The notes: a model not told the origin generated them from the sequence alone. Numbered from the stretch's first letter, positions 1-9,630 are shown. The stretch is 64,000 nt of DNA from Byssovorax sp. (GCA_025362495.1 JANYGI010000160.1:22031-86030), one strand, 5' to 3'. Numbers and translations: made by a program.

Positions 1-870
1 CAGCAGGCGCGCGGAGCTCTCCACCGCCGCGGCGATCTCCGGGTGACTGACCACCAGCGGGTTCTTGGTGGTGAAGCGGATTTTCAAGGGCTTGATCTTC
101 TCGCCGAGGAGCGCTCGATAGCTCATCCGCGGCGGAGGTGCCCAGTGCGGGGTCCCCCCGTCGAGCCCCGCCATCACGTCGAGCATGGCCGCCGCGTCGG
201 CGACGCTCCGCGCGATCGGACCGCACGAATAGAGGATGTCGCGATCCGGCTTCCCGAAGGCGTTGGGCACGCGCCCGCGCGAGGGCTTGATGCCGTAGAG
301 GTGATTGAGCGCCGAGGGGATGCGGATCGATCCGCCGCCGTCCGACCCCTGGGCGATTGGCAGCATCCCCGACGCCACCGCCGCTCCCGATCCACCGCTG
401 GAGCCGCCCGCCGTGTGCCCCGTATTCCAGGGGTTGCGCGTCGGAGCGTGGGTATCGGTCTCGACGACGGGCATCGCGCCCATCTCCGACGTCGCCAGCT
501 TGCCGAGGATCACGAAGCCACCGCGCCGCAGCGAGGCCGTCGTCTTGTCGTCCACCGGCGAGAAGATCGGGAGCGTGGCGCGCGACCCCATGCGCGTCCA
601 GGCGTAGCGAACGAAGTTGAGATCCTTGATGCCAATCGGGACGCCGTGAAACGTGGGCAGCGTGCCTCCCGCGCGCACGAATTTATCCTTCTCGCGGGCG
701 TCGGCGAGGGCCCGGCGATGAAAGACGCTCACGAACGCGCTCAGCGTCGGGTTGAGCCGCGCGATGCGATCGAGGTAGACCCGCGTCAGCTCCTCGCTGG
801 AGATGGCGCGGGCCCGGATCATCCCGGCCTGTTCGAGGGCGGTGGCGGAGAGAATATCGTTCCAGCTCAT
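1..870 (-). CDS. Amidase signature-family hydrolase, C-terminus outside window
   Basis: The gene runs off the left edge of the window, so only about 290 N-terminal codons are visible. The start is the ATG at 868-870, giving MSWNDILSATALEQAG, nearly the same N-terminus as the next gene. The visible part has the catalytic Lys in GIKDL, the GGSSGGSGAA signature with the cis-Ser, and GSDGGGSIRIPS with the nucleophilic Ser. These are the Ser-cisSer-Lys triad of the amidase signature family, which hydrolyses amide bonds; the substrate cannot be told. It lies 56 bp downstream of its paralogue on the same strand and is clearly a tandem duplicate. No signal peptide is seen, so it is probably cytoplasmic. 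Confidence 0.85.
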   Translation of the reverse strand, partial: MSWNDILSATALEQAGMIRARAISSEELTRVYLDRIARLNPTLSAFVSVFHRRALADAREKDKFVRAGGTLPTFHGVPIGIKDLNFVRYAWTRMGSRATLPIFSPVDDKTTASLRRGGFVILGKLATSEMGAMPVVETDTHAPTRNPWNTGHTAGGSSGGSGAAVASGMLPIAQGSDGGGSIRIPSALNHLYGIKPSRGRVPNAFGKPDRDILYSCGPIARSVADAAAMLDVMAGLDGGTPHWAPPPRMSYRALLGEKIKPLKIRFTTKNPLVVSHPEIAAAVESSARLL

Positions 871-926
871 CTGCCCGCGGGGTAGCACGAATGGTGCGCG
901 GGCAGAAGCGACGACTCCGGTGGGCC

Positions 927-2333
927 CTACGGCGCGTCGCCACGGAACAGCGGAGCCGTCCGCCCGCGCCAGGGCGCCGCCTCCTCGAGCTGCCGTGAGA
1001 GCGCGAACACCACGTCGTCGGCGAGCGCGCGGCCGGCCACCTGGAGGCCGATCGGCAAACCTTCCTTCGTGAGGCCGACTGGCACGCTCGCCGCGGGTTG
1101 CCCGGTGATGTTGAACGTCGCCGTGAAGGCGCCGAGCCCCGCTGCGCCCCCGTAGAACGCCTCCTTGGGCGGCAGGCGCGCGAACTGCCCGACCTCGGGC
1201 GTCGGGATGCCCACGGTCGGGGTGAGCCACACGTCCACCGCGTCGAAGTCGGCGAGCAGGCGCGCCGAGATCGTCCGGCGCAACGTCACCATTGCGCGCG
1301 CGGAGAGGGCCTTTCCCGGCTCGGCCAGCCAGCGCGTGACGGCCTGGGCCCGCGACCAGCGCACCAGCGGGACATCGCTTATCACGTGCTGCCAGAGCGG
1401 GAGAAACTCCTCGACCGTCATGTCGGGCAAGGTGCCTTCTTCCACGTGGTGACCGAGCTCGCTCAGCAGCTTCGCCGCGCCCTCGACGGCAGCGGCGATG
1501 TCCGGGTGCGTGGCCACGAGAGGGCTCTTCGAGGTGAATCGGATCTTCAAGGGCTTCAGCTTCTCGCCGAGGAGCGCGCGATAGCTCATCCGCGGCGGAG
1601 GCGCCCAGTGCGGCTTGCCGCCGTCGAGCCCCGCCAGCACATCGAGCATCGCCGCCGCGTCGGCCACGCTGCGCGCGATCGGACCGCACGTGTAGAGGAT
1701 GTCCTGATCCGGCTTTCCGAAGGCGTTCGGGACGCGACCGCGCGAGGGCTTGAAGCCATAGAGATGACAGAGCGCCGCGGGGATGCGGATCGATCCGCCG
1801 CCGTCCGACCCGTGCGCGATCGGGAGCAAGCCCGCCGACACGGCCGCTCCCGATCCGCCGCTCGATCCGCCGGCGGTGTGCCGCGGATTCCACGGATTGC
1901 GCGTCGGAGGGTGGGTATCCGGCTCGACGATGGGCATGGCGCCGAGCTCCGACGTCGCCAGCTTCCCCAGGATCACGAAGCCGCCGCGCCGCAGCGAGGC
2001 CGCCGTGCTGTCGTCGATGGGCGCGAAGATTGGCAGTGTCGCCCGCGACCCCATCCGCGTCCACGAGTAGCGCACGAGGTTGAGATCCTTGATGCCAATC
2101 GGGACGCCGTGAAACGTGGGCAGCGTGCCTCCGGCGCGGACGAGGCCGTCCTTCTCGCGGGCGTCGGCGAGGGCGCGGCGGCGGAAGACCGTGACGAAGG
2201 CGTTGAGCCCCGCGTTCATTCGCGCGATGCGATCGAGGTAGAGGCGCGTCAGCTCCTCGCTGGAGATGGCGCGGGCGCGGATCATCCCGGCTTGCTCGAG
2301 GGCGGTCGCGGAGAGGACGTCGTTCCAGCTCAT
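927..2333 (-). CDS. Amidase signature-family hydrolase (468 aa)
   Basis: A full-length amidase signature enzyme of typical family length. Lys82 (GIKDL), the cis-Ser at 157/158 (TAGGSSGGSG) and the nucleophile Ser181 (DGGGSIRIPA) form the expected Ser-cisSer-Lys triad. The family hydrolyses amides to carboxylate and ammonia or amine; members include GatA, fatty-acid amide hydrolases and nylon-oligomer hydrolases. Nothing suggests GatA here: there is no gatB or gatC nearby and a second copy follows directly. The ATG at 2331-2333 aligns with the start of the downstream copy. The two copies are highly similar over the N-terminal 290 residues, with scattered conservative changes. No signal peptide is visible. 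Confidence 0.88.
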   Translation of the reverse strand: MSWNDVLSATALEQAGMIRARAISSEELTRLYLDRIARMNAGLNAFVTVFRRRALADAREKDGLVRAGGTLPTFHGVPIGIKDLNLVRYSWTRMGSRATLPIFAPIDDSTAASLRRGGFVILGKLATSELGAMPIVEPDTHPPTRNPWNPRHTAGGSSGGSGAAVSAGLLPIAHGSDGGGSIRIPAALCHLYGFKPSRGRVPNAFGKPDQDILYTCGPIARSVADAAAMLDVLAGLDGGKPHWAPPPRMSYRALLGEKLKPLKIRFTSKSPLVATHPDIAAAVEGAAKLLSELGHHVEEGTLPDMTVEEFLPLWQHVISDVPLVRWSRAQAVTRWLAEPGKALSARAMVTLRRTISARLLADFDAVDVWLTPTVGIPTPEVGQFARLPPKEAFYGGAAGLGAFTATFNITGQPAASVPVGLTKEGLPIGLQVAGRALADDVVFALSRQLEEAAPWRGRTAPLFRGDAP

Positions 2334-2379
2334 CCGCGGCGGTTACCACGGATGCCGGCGCGCCGCAGCGGGGAGCGGG

Positions 2380-2865
2380 CTACCGACGCGCCGCGAGGAC
2401 GATGCCGGCGCAGGCCTCGGCGTCGCTGAGGGCGTCGTGGTGGCGCAGGGCGAGGCCGAGCCAGCTGCACACGTCGGGCAGCGTCGTCGGGCGGATCTGC
2501 CAGCGCGCCCGCGCCAGCTTCACCGTGCACTCGAAGCGGTGCGGAGGCAGCGCGATCCCCGCGGCCTCACAGCAGGCCTTGAGGACCGAGCGGTCGAAGC
2601 TCGCGTTGTGGGCGGCGATGAACTCGGCCCCTTCGAGCAGCGGAGTCACCTTGCGCCAGACGTCGGCGAAGCGCGGCTCGCGCATGACGCGGGCCCAGGA
2701 GATGCCGTGAACGCCGGTGTTCTCGAACAGCGCGCGCGGCGGTCGGATGAGGTGATGCGCCCGCGCCGTGATCCGGTCGCCCTCGACCCGGACCACGCCG
2801 ATGGAACAGGCGCTGTCGCGGTAGCGATCCGCGGTCTCGAAATCGAGGGCGACGAACGTCGACAT
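2380..2865 (-). CDS. DnaQ-like DEDDh 3'-5' exonuclease (161 aa)
   Basis: A compact RNase T/DnaQ-fold exonuclease. The motifs appear in order: Exo I VALDFETADR with D8 and E10, Exo II in FIAAHNASFD, and Exo III with the DEDDh spacing HDALSD near residue 140. Such proteins trim 3' ends of DNA or RNA with two metal ions. Stand-alone forms like this are usually annotated as DNA polymerase III epsilon-like, but the replicative subunit is longer. I chose the ATG at 2863-2865 because GGAG lies about 11 nt upstream and the protein then opens directly with the first beta strand; an upstream start six codons earlier is possible. It lies between the amidases and a lipoprotein gene. Confidence 0.8.
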   Translation of the reverse strand: MSTFVALDFETADRYRDSACSIGVVRVEGDRITARAHHLIRPPRALFENTGVHGISWARVMREPRFADVWRKVTPLLEGAEFIAAHNASFDRSVLKACCEAAGIALPPHRFECTVKLARARWQIRPTTLPDVCSWLGLALRHHDALSDAEACAGIVLAARR

Positions 2866-2899
2866 CACCGATCCTGCTCCCACGCCGCCCGGAGGCCGC

Positions 2900-3904
2900 T
2901 CAGTTCACGCAGTTGCAGCAGATGCCCGCGGCGATGCCCGCGAAGGCCTTGGTGAGCGCGGCGCCGTCGCTGGCCTGGAGATACAGAGTCTGCCCCATCG
3001 GATCCTTGGCGGCGTAGCCGGCGGGCGTCATCACGCAGGTGTCGGGGAAGCCCTTGGCCGTCATCCCGGCGCAGGCCATGTTGTTCAGGAAGGGAGCGCC
3101 GGTGCCGCCGGGCTGGATGTCGCCCGTGGCCGAGAAGCCGACCATGAACGTCTTGATTCCATCTTTGGCGATCTGCTGCGTCACCATCAGCGGATCCGGC
3201 ATCGGGCAGCTCTGGTCCCAGTCGGCGCCGTCGGTGACGAGCATGATGTATTGACCACGCCCCGCGGCCTGGTTGGCCTTGAGATACGCTTCGGCGGTGA
3301 GCAGCCCCGCGCCCGTGGGCGTCGACGTGCAGATGTGCGCCGTCGTGGGATCGAGGAGCGGGGCAATCTTCGCCGTCGTGCCGAGTCCGGGCGGCACCAG
3401 CACGTCGCCGTCCTGGCAAGCGGGGTTGGTGGCCGCCATGCCCATGACCTTCTCGGTCAGCGTGAGGCAGCCCATCCCCGGATCTTTGGGCCACATCTCG
3501 AGGCCGAAGCGGATGTTCTGATCGAGCTTGGGGGTGACGAGGCCCTTGATCGCCGCGAGCGCCTGAAACCACTTCGAGCTGGCGTACGCGGGCGCGTCGG
3601 TGGGCTCGGACCCTTCGGGCGTCTTGTGCATCGTCAGCGTGCGATCGAGGGCGATCAGCACGTCCGGTGGCACACACGAGGGGCCGCCGCCGCTGCCCGT
3701 TCCCGTGCCCGTGCCCGTGCCGGTGCCCACCGTGATCGGATCGCTGTCGCCGCCGGAGCCGCCATGGCCCGTGCCGGTGCTCGACGTCGTCGCCGCGCCG
3801 CCCGCCCCCGTCGTCGTGCTCGTCGTCGCTGTCCCGGAAGAGCACGCCAGCACCACGAGTGGAGTCGAGGCGACGAGAGCGAGCAGGCGTGAAGGCTTGA
3901 TCAT
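2900..3904 (-). CDS. VWA-domain lipoprotein (334 aa)
   Basis: The N-terminus MIKPSRLLALVASTPLVVLAC is a lipoprotein signal with lipidated Cys21, followed by a Thr/Gly linker containing a (GT)n run at about residues 60-70. The rest is a von Willebrand factor A fold. DVLIALDRTLTM gives a DxTxT version of the metal site (DxSxS is usual), and LVTDGADWD supplies the distal Asp. It ends with ICCNCVN, so a C-terminal disulfide is likely. VWA lipoproteins of this type are abundant in myxobacteria and are thought to mediate protein binding at the cell surface; the ligand is unknown. The start context is weak (AGGT about 9 nt upstream). Confidence 0.72.
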   Translation of the reverse strand: MIKPSRLLALVASTPLVVLACSSGTATTSTTTGAGGAATTSSTGTGHGGSGGDSDPITVGTGTGTGTGTGSGGGPSCVPPDVLIALDRTLTMHKTPEGSEPTDAPAYASSKWFQALAAIKGLVTPKLDQNIRFGLEMWPKDPGMGCLTLTEKVMGMAATNPACQDGDVLVPPGLGTTAKIAPLLDPTTAHICTSTPTGAGLLTAEAYLKANQAAGRGQYIMLVTDGADWDQSCPMPDPLMVTQQIAKDGIKTFMVGFSATGDIQPGGTGAPFLNNMACAGMTAKGFPDTCVMTPAGYAAKDPMGQTLYLQASDGAALTKAFAGIAAGICCNCVN

Positions 3905-4010
3905 GGAGTGACCTGTGAGAATGGTCTGGAGACGACGAGTCCGCGGCGCGTGACCCGGACCCTACGCCGTCCCGCCCGCGGCCGATAGGTGATCCGCTCG
4001 GCCGTCTCTC

Positions 4011-5117
4011 TCAGGCCGCGGCCGAGCGCCGCACGCTGCCGCTGTTCACCCCGCCGTGCGCGTAGGTGGGTGAGAGCCCCGGGGTCAGCAGACTGGCAGT
4101 CAGCTCGGACGACGAGAGGTGCTGGTAGAACGCGGGGTTCGCCGGGCAGCGATCGACGAGGGCCTTCTCCAGGATCATCGAGGTGTACTGCTCGTTGCGC
4201 CCCTCGAGGGTGTTGGAGTTCAAGATGACCTCGAGCCCGTGGCGCGCGGCGTGGCGCGATATCCCCGGGATCGAGCTGGCCTCGGGAGCATACGAGTCGC
4301 AGGCGACGCCGTTCTCGCTCACCGCCCACACCCCACGATCGGTGTTGACGACGAGTGACCAGTTGCCGACGGTGTGGCCCGGGGTCCGCACGAGGGCCGC
4401 GCCGGGGCCGAGGAGGAGATCGCCGTCGGTGACGAGGAAGCGATCGGGCGCGACGCCTTCGAGCGCGTCGGGGATGAACCACGGGCGCTGGATCGGGTGC
4501 AGCGCCGTCAGGATCGCGAGCTCCGAGCGCTGGACGAGGAGCCTGGCGTTCGGGAACGCGGCGGGCGTGTCGCGCGTGCCGAGCAGGCCGCGGAGGTCCT
4601 GCGTGTGGAGGTGATCGAAGGCGATGTAGTCGACGTCCTCGGGGCGCACGCCGAGGTGGAAGATGCTCTCGGCCGCGGTGGGGCGGCGAAAGCGCGCCTC
4701 GACACGGCGGGTGATCGCCTCGCCGAGGCTGGCGGTGAGATCGGCGAAGAACGGCGTCTTCGCGCTGCGAGCGGCGTCGGTCGGGTTGAAGAGCAGCGTC
4801 TTCGGCCCGGCGCTCGTGGCGATCTGCACGAGGTTGCAGCGGTTGGTCATCAGCACGTAGGGCACGATCGATCGCGCGGCGCCGCCGAACGCGAAGCGCG
4901 TCGGGTACGGCAGCGGCGAGATGTCGAAGGTGCGCACGCACTCGACGCGGCCGCTCGCGAGGATGCGCTCGCGGAGGCGCGGGGCGGCGCGGCGCACCGC
5001 CATGAGCCGCTCGCCCGCGGAGGGCGCGCGCCACGCGGCGTCGAGCTCCGGGAGGAGCTGGAGGTGATCGGGCAACGTCGTCTCGAGGTGGGATCCGGTG
5101 GGCAGGGTCGTCAACAT
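4011..5117 (-). CDS. Metallo-beta-lactamase-fold hydrolase (368 aa)
   Basis: The protein carries MBL-fold metal ligands: DHLHTQDLRG (His169, His171, Asp174) and RTPGHTVGNW (His248). This suggests a lactonase or glyoxalase II-like hydrolase with its own N-terminal extension of about 90 residues. The substrate is unknown. The later DxxG-type ligand is replaced by SENG, so metal binding may be unusual. The upstream gene stops at 5132-5134 inside GTGA, so a GTG start at 5135 with a 4-bp overlap is an alternative that adds six residues. Either way the two genes are translationally coupled. The C-terminus ends in a Ser/Ala tail. Cytoplasmic, as no signal peptide is seen. Confidence 0.72.
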   Translation of the reverse strand: MLTTLPTGSHLETTLPDHLQLLPELDAAWRAPSAGERLMAVRRAAPRLRERILASGRVECVRTFDISPLPYPTRFAFGGAARSIVPYVLMTNRCNLVQIATSAGPKTLLFNPTDAARSAKTPFFADLTASLGEAITRRVEARFRRPTAAESIFHLGVRPEDVDYIAFDHLHTQDLRGLLGTRDTPAAFPNARLLVQRSELAILTALHPIQRPWFIPDALEGVAPDRFLVTDGDLLLGPGAALVRTPGHTVGNWSLVVNTDRGVWAVSENGVACDSYAPEASSIPGISRHAARHGLEVILNSNTLEGRNEQYTSMILEKALVDRCPANPAFYQHLSSSELTASLLTPGLSPTYAHGGVNSGSVRRSAAA

Positions 5118-5131
5118 CGTGGTTCTTTCGT

Positions 5132-6115
5132 TCACGGCTCGTCGCGGGAGCGGCCCAGGGCGGCCCGGAGGTAGTTCTGCGCGCGGAACGTGTAGGGCCC
5201 GTCGGGGCGCGACTCGAGGTGGCGGCGGAAGGCCTCGACCGCGAGCGGGAAGCGACCGAGCTGGAAGTAGACGACGCCGCGCGCGAGCTGCATCGGGTAG
5301 TCGTGATCGAGCGCGGCGAGCTCGTCGATCTTCTTCAGGCGGTACTGTCCGGTGATCGAGGCGCGTGCGTCGACGAGGCCGGGCGAGCTCGCGCCGTCGG
5401 GGAGCGCGGGGTGCGCGAGCAGGAAGCGGTAGAACGCGCGAGCCTCGGGGAGCGTGCTGTCGAAGGGCTCGCCGACGACGCCTACGACCTCGTTCCAGTG
5501 CTTCTTGAAGAGGATCGCGAGCACCGTCGCGTCGGGGAGGACGCGGTGATGGGCGCGCGTCGGATCGATCCAGCCGTTGTGCTCGAGGCGATGGAGGATG
5601 CCGCCCGCGACCTGACGGAGCTCGAGCGTCTCCTCGCCGGTGGCGTCGTACTGCGCCATCTCGCGGAGGAAGGTGCGGAGGTGATGCGCGCGCAGCGCCA
5701 GCATCGGCGCCGTGCCGACGCGGCGCGCGCGCTCGGACGCGTCGAGCACGTCGCGCCGCGCCGTCGCGAGCGCCTCGTCGTCGCGCTCGGCGTCGGCGAC
5801 GCCGTACGCGAAGAGCTGCGTGCCGAGCTTGAGCACGTCGACGTCGAGCCGCTCTCGGTCGGCGGAGGCCGCGAGATCGGCGTCGACATTTTCGATGTGT
5901 CGCAGCGCACCCGGATCGAGGCGAGGCTCGGGGAGATCGATTGGCGCGATCGAACGCGGTATCGCCAGCGCGGCTGTGCTGCCCGCGAGCAACAGAGCGA
6001 GCAAAGCGGGTTGCCAGCCCTCGAGGTGGCGCGACCACCCGGTGGTTCGTGCCAATTCCTTGACGGGCGCGCTCGTGGAACCCTCGAGACCAATGCGTGG
6101 ATTCCTGGACGCCAT
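5132..6115 (-). CDS. Single-pass membrane protein with C-terminal TPR-like region (327 aa)
   Basis: Not recognised as a named family. One hydrophobic segment lies at about residues 34-52 (LLALLLAGSTAALAIP). A charged helical region follows, rich in Asp, Arg and His, and there is a TPR-like pair near the C-terminus (QLARGVVYFQLGRFPLAVEAF). It heads a two-gene operon with the MBL hydrolase and overlaps or abuts it through GTGA. There is no Shine-Dalgarno; instead TAGGAT sits 7 nt before the ATG, suggesting a leaderless transcript. It is divergent from the PilZ gene, sharing a 36-bp gap. A membrane-anchored scaffold for the hydrolase is a guess from context. Confidence 0.6.
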   Translation of the reverse strand: MASRNPRIGLEGSTSAPVKELARTTGWSRHLEGWQPALLALLLAGSTAALAIPRSIAPIDLPEPRLDPGALRHIENVDADLAASADRERLDVDVLKLGTQLFAYGVADAERDDEALATARRDVLDASERARRVGTAPMLALRAHHLRTFLREMAQYDATGEETLELRQVAGGILHRLEHNGWIDPTRAHHRVLPDATVLAILFKKHWNEVVGVVGEPFDSTLPEARAFYRFLLAHPALPDGASSPGLVDARASITGQYRLKKIDELAALDHDYPMQLARGVVYFQLGRFPLAVEAFRRHLESRPDGPYTFRAQNYLRAALGRSRDEP

Positions 6116-6122
6116 GCTTCAG

Positions 6123-6128
6123 ATCCTA
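6123..6128 (-). promoter_or_regulatory. -10-like box TAGGAT, putative leaderless promoter
   Basis: On the minus strand TAGGAT is followed by 7 nt and then the ATG at 6115. The transcript would begin at or next to the start codon. No Shine-Dalgarno and no clear -35 are visible. Confidence 0.45.
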
Positions 6129-6151
6129 GAGCATCAGGCGAAGGAGATCCT

Positions 6152-6457
6152 GTGCCCGAGCATCGTCAATACCCCAGAAAGAATCTCACCTCATCGGTCG
6201 CGTTCCAGATCGGTGAAGGTCCACGCGTCGAGGCCGCGTGTCACGACGTGAGCCTCGGCGGCATGTACATCGAGACGTCGGATCCGCAGGCCTATGGCAC
6301 GGCGGTGAGCGTGTTCCTCAAGCTCCCCGGGCTGAAGCAAGAGACACGAATCGAGGCCATCGTCCGCTGGTGGAAGCCCACCGGCATGGGCGTGCAGTTC
6401 GGCGTCATGGGGGCCCGCGAGACGCATGCCCTGACGACGATGCTGTCCGGCGGCTGA
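6152..6457 (+). CDS. PilZ-domain protein (101 aa)
   Basis: A single PilZ domain, the c-di-GMP receptor fold. Both nucleotide-binding motifs are present: RxxxR as RQYPR (Arg5-Arg9) and DxSxxG as DVSLGG (Asp32-Gly37), the latter followed by MYIET. A central beta region ends in RWWKPTGMGVQFG. The length fits a minimal stand-alone PilZ domain. The start is a GTG at 6152, chosen because AAGGAG ends 5 nt upstream and the RxxxR motif begins at residue 5; no ATG precedes the domain in this frame. It lies divergently from the TPR/MBL operon and convergent with the Nudix gene. It probably couples c-di-GMP to motility or surface behaviour, but no partner is visible. Confidence 0.85.
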   Translation: MPEHRQYPRKNLTSSVAFQIGEGPRVEAACHDVSLGGMYIETSDPQAYGTAVSVFLKLPGLKQETRIEAIVRWWKPTGMGVQFGVMGARETHALTTMLSGG

Positions 6458-6475
6458 AAACGAAACGGGCCGTCG

Positions 6476-6498
6476 CGGCGGGCCTGCGCGCCCGCCGT
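6476..6498. terminator. GC hairpin between convergent genes
   Basis: GGCGGGC (6477-6483) pairs with GCCCGCC (6490-6496) across a 6-nt loop, between the convergent PilZ and Nudix genes. There is no T-tract, so terminator activity is only suggested by position. Confidence 0.3.
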
Positions 6499-6515
6499 GC
6501 CCGCTTCACCGAACG

Positions 6516-6914
6516 TCAGCCGACGCCGAGGAGCTTGTTCATGCTCGCCTCGTCGGCGGGCGTGAACGGGTACTGATCGAACTCGGCGCTCGTCACCCAC
6601 TTGAACGCGTTGACCGCGAGGGGCGAGAGATCGCCGCCGGTGATGCGGCACTCGTACAGATAGAGATCGACGACGTAGCGCTCGTACGGGTGGCTCACGA
6701 AGGAGATGAGCTGGCCGGCCTCGATCTCCACGGCGAGGCGGTGCCGCACTTCGCGCTTGAGCGCCGCGGCGTCCGTCTCCGTCGACTCCACCTTGCCACC
6801 AGGGAACTCCCACAGCAGCGGGAGCACCGCGGCAGGGCGACGCTGCGTGATGAGGTAGCGGCCATCGCGCTCGATCACTGCGGCGACGACGCGAATCGTG
6901 CGCACGGTCTCCAT
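6516..6914 (-). CDS. Nudix-fold (MutT-like) protein with degenerate Nudix box (132 aa)
   Basis: MutT-type architecture: MxTVRTIRVVAAVIERDG, then LPLLWEFPGGKVE, which is the usual entry to the Nudix box. The box GX5EX7REUXEEXGU reads G40, E46, R54-E55, but the next two catalytic Glu are His58-Arg59 and the Gly is Ala61. MutT enzymes use those Glu to hold Mg2+ and hydrolyse 8-oxo-dGTP or similar, so this copy may have lost or altered its activity while keeping the fold. The ATG at 6912-6914 is preceded by GAGGAGG, and earlier in-frame codons look like untranslated leader. It lies between PilZ (convergent) and the FHA gene (same strand). Confidence 0.78.
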   Translation of the reverse strand: METVRTIRVVAAVIERDGRYLITQRRPAAVLPLLWEFPGGKVESTETDAAALKREVRHRLAVEIEAGQLISFVSHPYERYVVDLYLYECRITGGDLSPLAVNAFKWVTSAEFDQYPFTPADEASMNKLLGVG

Positions 6915-7043
6915 CCCGACCCTCCTCGTGCCCCTGTTCGGGGGTGATCCTCGCCGCGCTCGCGGCGCGCGGCCTCCGGAAAGGAGGCCGGCTCTATCTG
7001 TCACGGAGCCGCGGCGTTGCAAGGTGCAACGCGCGCGCTGTGC

Positions 7044-8183
<1,140 letters not shown>

Positions 8184-8309
8184 CGCATCTCCTCGCAGGC
8201 AGGGCCCACAGACGGGCGGGAGCATAGGCGCGCCCGTGGCCCGGTGTCGACAGTTCGAAGACGACGCGCGCCGCGCGCCCGAGTTTGCAGACGAATATCG
8301 CGCATCGAG

Positions 8310-8918
8310 CTACTTCGAGAGCACGGCGAGGGCGTCGCGGACCAGGTCGCCGATGGGCGCCGAGTCGATCCGCGACCCGAGCGACGCGATCGCTCGCTCG
8401 GCCTCCGCAGGGCGAAAGCCCATGCGCGTGAGCGCGCCATGCACCAGCTCCGCCTTGCCAGCCTGGGCGGCCGGCGACGCGGAGCTCGTCGCGCCGGCCG
8501 GCGATGCCTTCGGCGCCACCAGCTTGTCCTTGAGCTCGAGCACGATGCGCTCGGCTGTTTTCTTCCCGACGCCGGGGATCTTCGTGAGGCGCGTCGTCTC
8601 GCCGCGCGTCACCGCGAGGGCGAGATCGGGGATCGTGACGGCGCCGAGGATGCTCATCGCGATCTTCGGCCCGATGGCCGAGATGCCCGTGAGCAGCCGG
8701 AACGTCGCGCGATCGTCGAGCGACGCGAAGCCGTACAGCAGCAGGGCGTCTTCGCGCACGTGGGTGTGCACGTAGACCGTGACGAGGCCGCCTTCGACCG
8801 CGAGGCGGCCCACGGTCCCGAGCGGGACCATGACCTCGTAGCCGACGCCGCCGACGTCGATGACCAGCATCCCATCGGCGCTGTCATCGACGATTCGCCC
8901 TGCGAGCCGGCCGATCAA
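8310..8918 (-). CDS. ruvA: Holliday junction branch migration protein RuvA
   Basis: RuvA of about normal length (202 aa). It opens with MIGRLAGRIVD, the typical OB-fold N-terminus, then has VREDALLLYGF, the first helix-hairpin-helix (LTGISAIGPKIAM) and the second (LTKIPGVGKKTAERIVLEL). A flexible Ala-rich linker leads to the C-terminal domain III (ALTRMGFRPAEAERAIA) that contacts RuvB. RuvA tetramers hold Holliday junctions for the RuvB motor. No ruvB or ruvC is next to it here. Its ATG lies inside the end of the upstream cytochrome-like lipoprotein gene (4-bp ATGA overlap), so the two are co-transcribed and probably coupled. Confidence 0.95.
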   Translation of the reverse strand: MIGRLAGRIVDDSADGMLVIDVGGVGYEVMVPLGTVGRLAVEGGLVTVYVHTHVREDALLLYGFASLDDRATFRLLTGISAIGPKIAMSILGAVTIPDLALAVTRGETTRLTKIPGVGKKTAERIVLELKDKLVAPKASPAGATSSASPAAQAGKAELVHGALTRMGFRPAEAERAIASLGSRIDSAPIGDLVRDALAVLSK

Positions 8919-9511
8919 TCGTTCTTCGCTCCCTGGGCGATCCAGCGGCGGATGACGTCGCGCTTGGCGGCGTCCATCGGCTCGGTGTTGCCCTGCGGCA
9001 TGAGCGAGAGGCAGCTGTCATCCGACGCGCAGCTGAGCTTCGTGCACTTCAGGCCGTCGAGCTTGTACATCATGAAGCTGTGCTCGGGATCCTTCGCGGT
9101 GATGATGTTCATCCCGGCGTTGACGGCGGGCATCTGACCCACGTTCTGATCGAAGATCTTCTGGATCTGCGCCGCCGTCGGCGCCGGGTCGGAGTTCTTC
9201 GGGCCGAGGTAGTGCTGGCCGGCGGGGCCGCTCTCGCCGCCGTGGCAGGAGGACGAGAGGCCGCAAGAGGTCCGGAAAATCGGGAGCACGTCCGTCTTGA
9301 AGCTGACGGTCGGCGAGTCGCCCTTGAAGCAGGTGTAGTCGAAGCAGCCCTCGCCATCGAGGCCGCAGGAGCTTCCGCCGCCGCCGCCGCCTGCGCCGGT
9401 GCTGCCAGCGGTGCCGCCGCCGCAGCCTGCGAGCGATCCGCTGGTCGCGATCGCCACGGAGGCGAGCAGGAGCGCGGAGAGGAGGGGGATCGTGAATCGC
9501 GCGTTCGCCAT
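8915..9511 (-). CDS. Cytochrome-c-like lipoprotein (198 aa)
   Basis: A lipoprotein signal ends at Cys30 (GSLAGC) and is followed by a Gly-rich linker. VLPIFRTSCGLSSSCHGG resembles the C-terminal-type heme motif CxxxxxCH seen in planctomycete/myxobacterial cytochrome-c-like lipoproteins; the spacing is CX5CH rather than CXXCH, so heme attachment is uncertain. Further Cys residues near the C-terminus (KCTKLSCAS) suggest a disulfide. A conserved-looking end (RDVIRRWIAQGA) fits the last helix of cytochrome-c-like domains. AGAGGA precedes the ATG. It overlaps ruvA by 4 bp. An electron-transfer or structural envelope role is possible. Confidence 0.6.
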   Translation of the reverse strand: MANARFTIPLLSALLLASVAIATSGSLAGCGGGTAGSTGAGGGGGGSSCGLDGEGCFDYTCFKGDSPTVSFKTDVLPIFRTSCGLSSSCHGGESGPAGQHYLGPKNSDPAPTAAQIQKIFDQNVGQMPAVNAGMNIITAKDPEHSFMMYKLDGLKCTKLSCASDDSCLSLMPQGNTEPMDAAKRDVIRRWIAQGAKND

Positions 9512-9600
9512 GGTTCCTCTTGGGTGACCGGGGACTGCCCCCGCGGGGCCGGGACGCTAGCAGATAACCCCCGCGGATGGCGATGACCCCGGGCGGAGAT

Positions 9601-9630
9601 TTGGCCAGACCCGCGCGGTGGGACTAGGCT
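9601..9630 (+). promoter_or_regulatory. Putative promoter TTGGCC-N18-TAGGCT, leaderless
   Basis: TTGGCC (9601-9606) and TAGGCT (9625-9630) are separated by 18 nt, and the ATG follows 7 nt after the -10 box. No Shine-Dalgarno. The same TAGGCT box with TTGGGC serves the transglycosylase gene at 15993. Confidence 0.55.

Noticed and set aside
1098..2429. Long plus-strand open frame opposite the amidase
   Set aside because: It is an Arg/Asp/His-rich mirror of the amidase, caused by G/C-rich codons. No domain, ribosome site or sensible composition.
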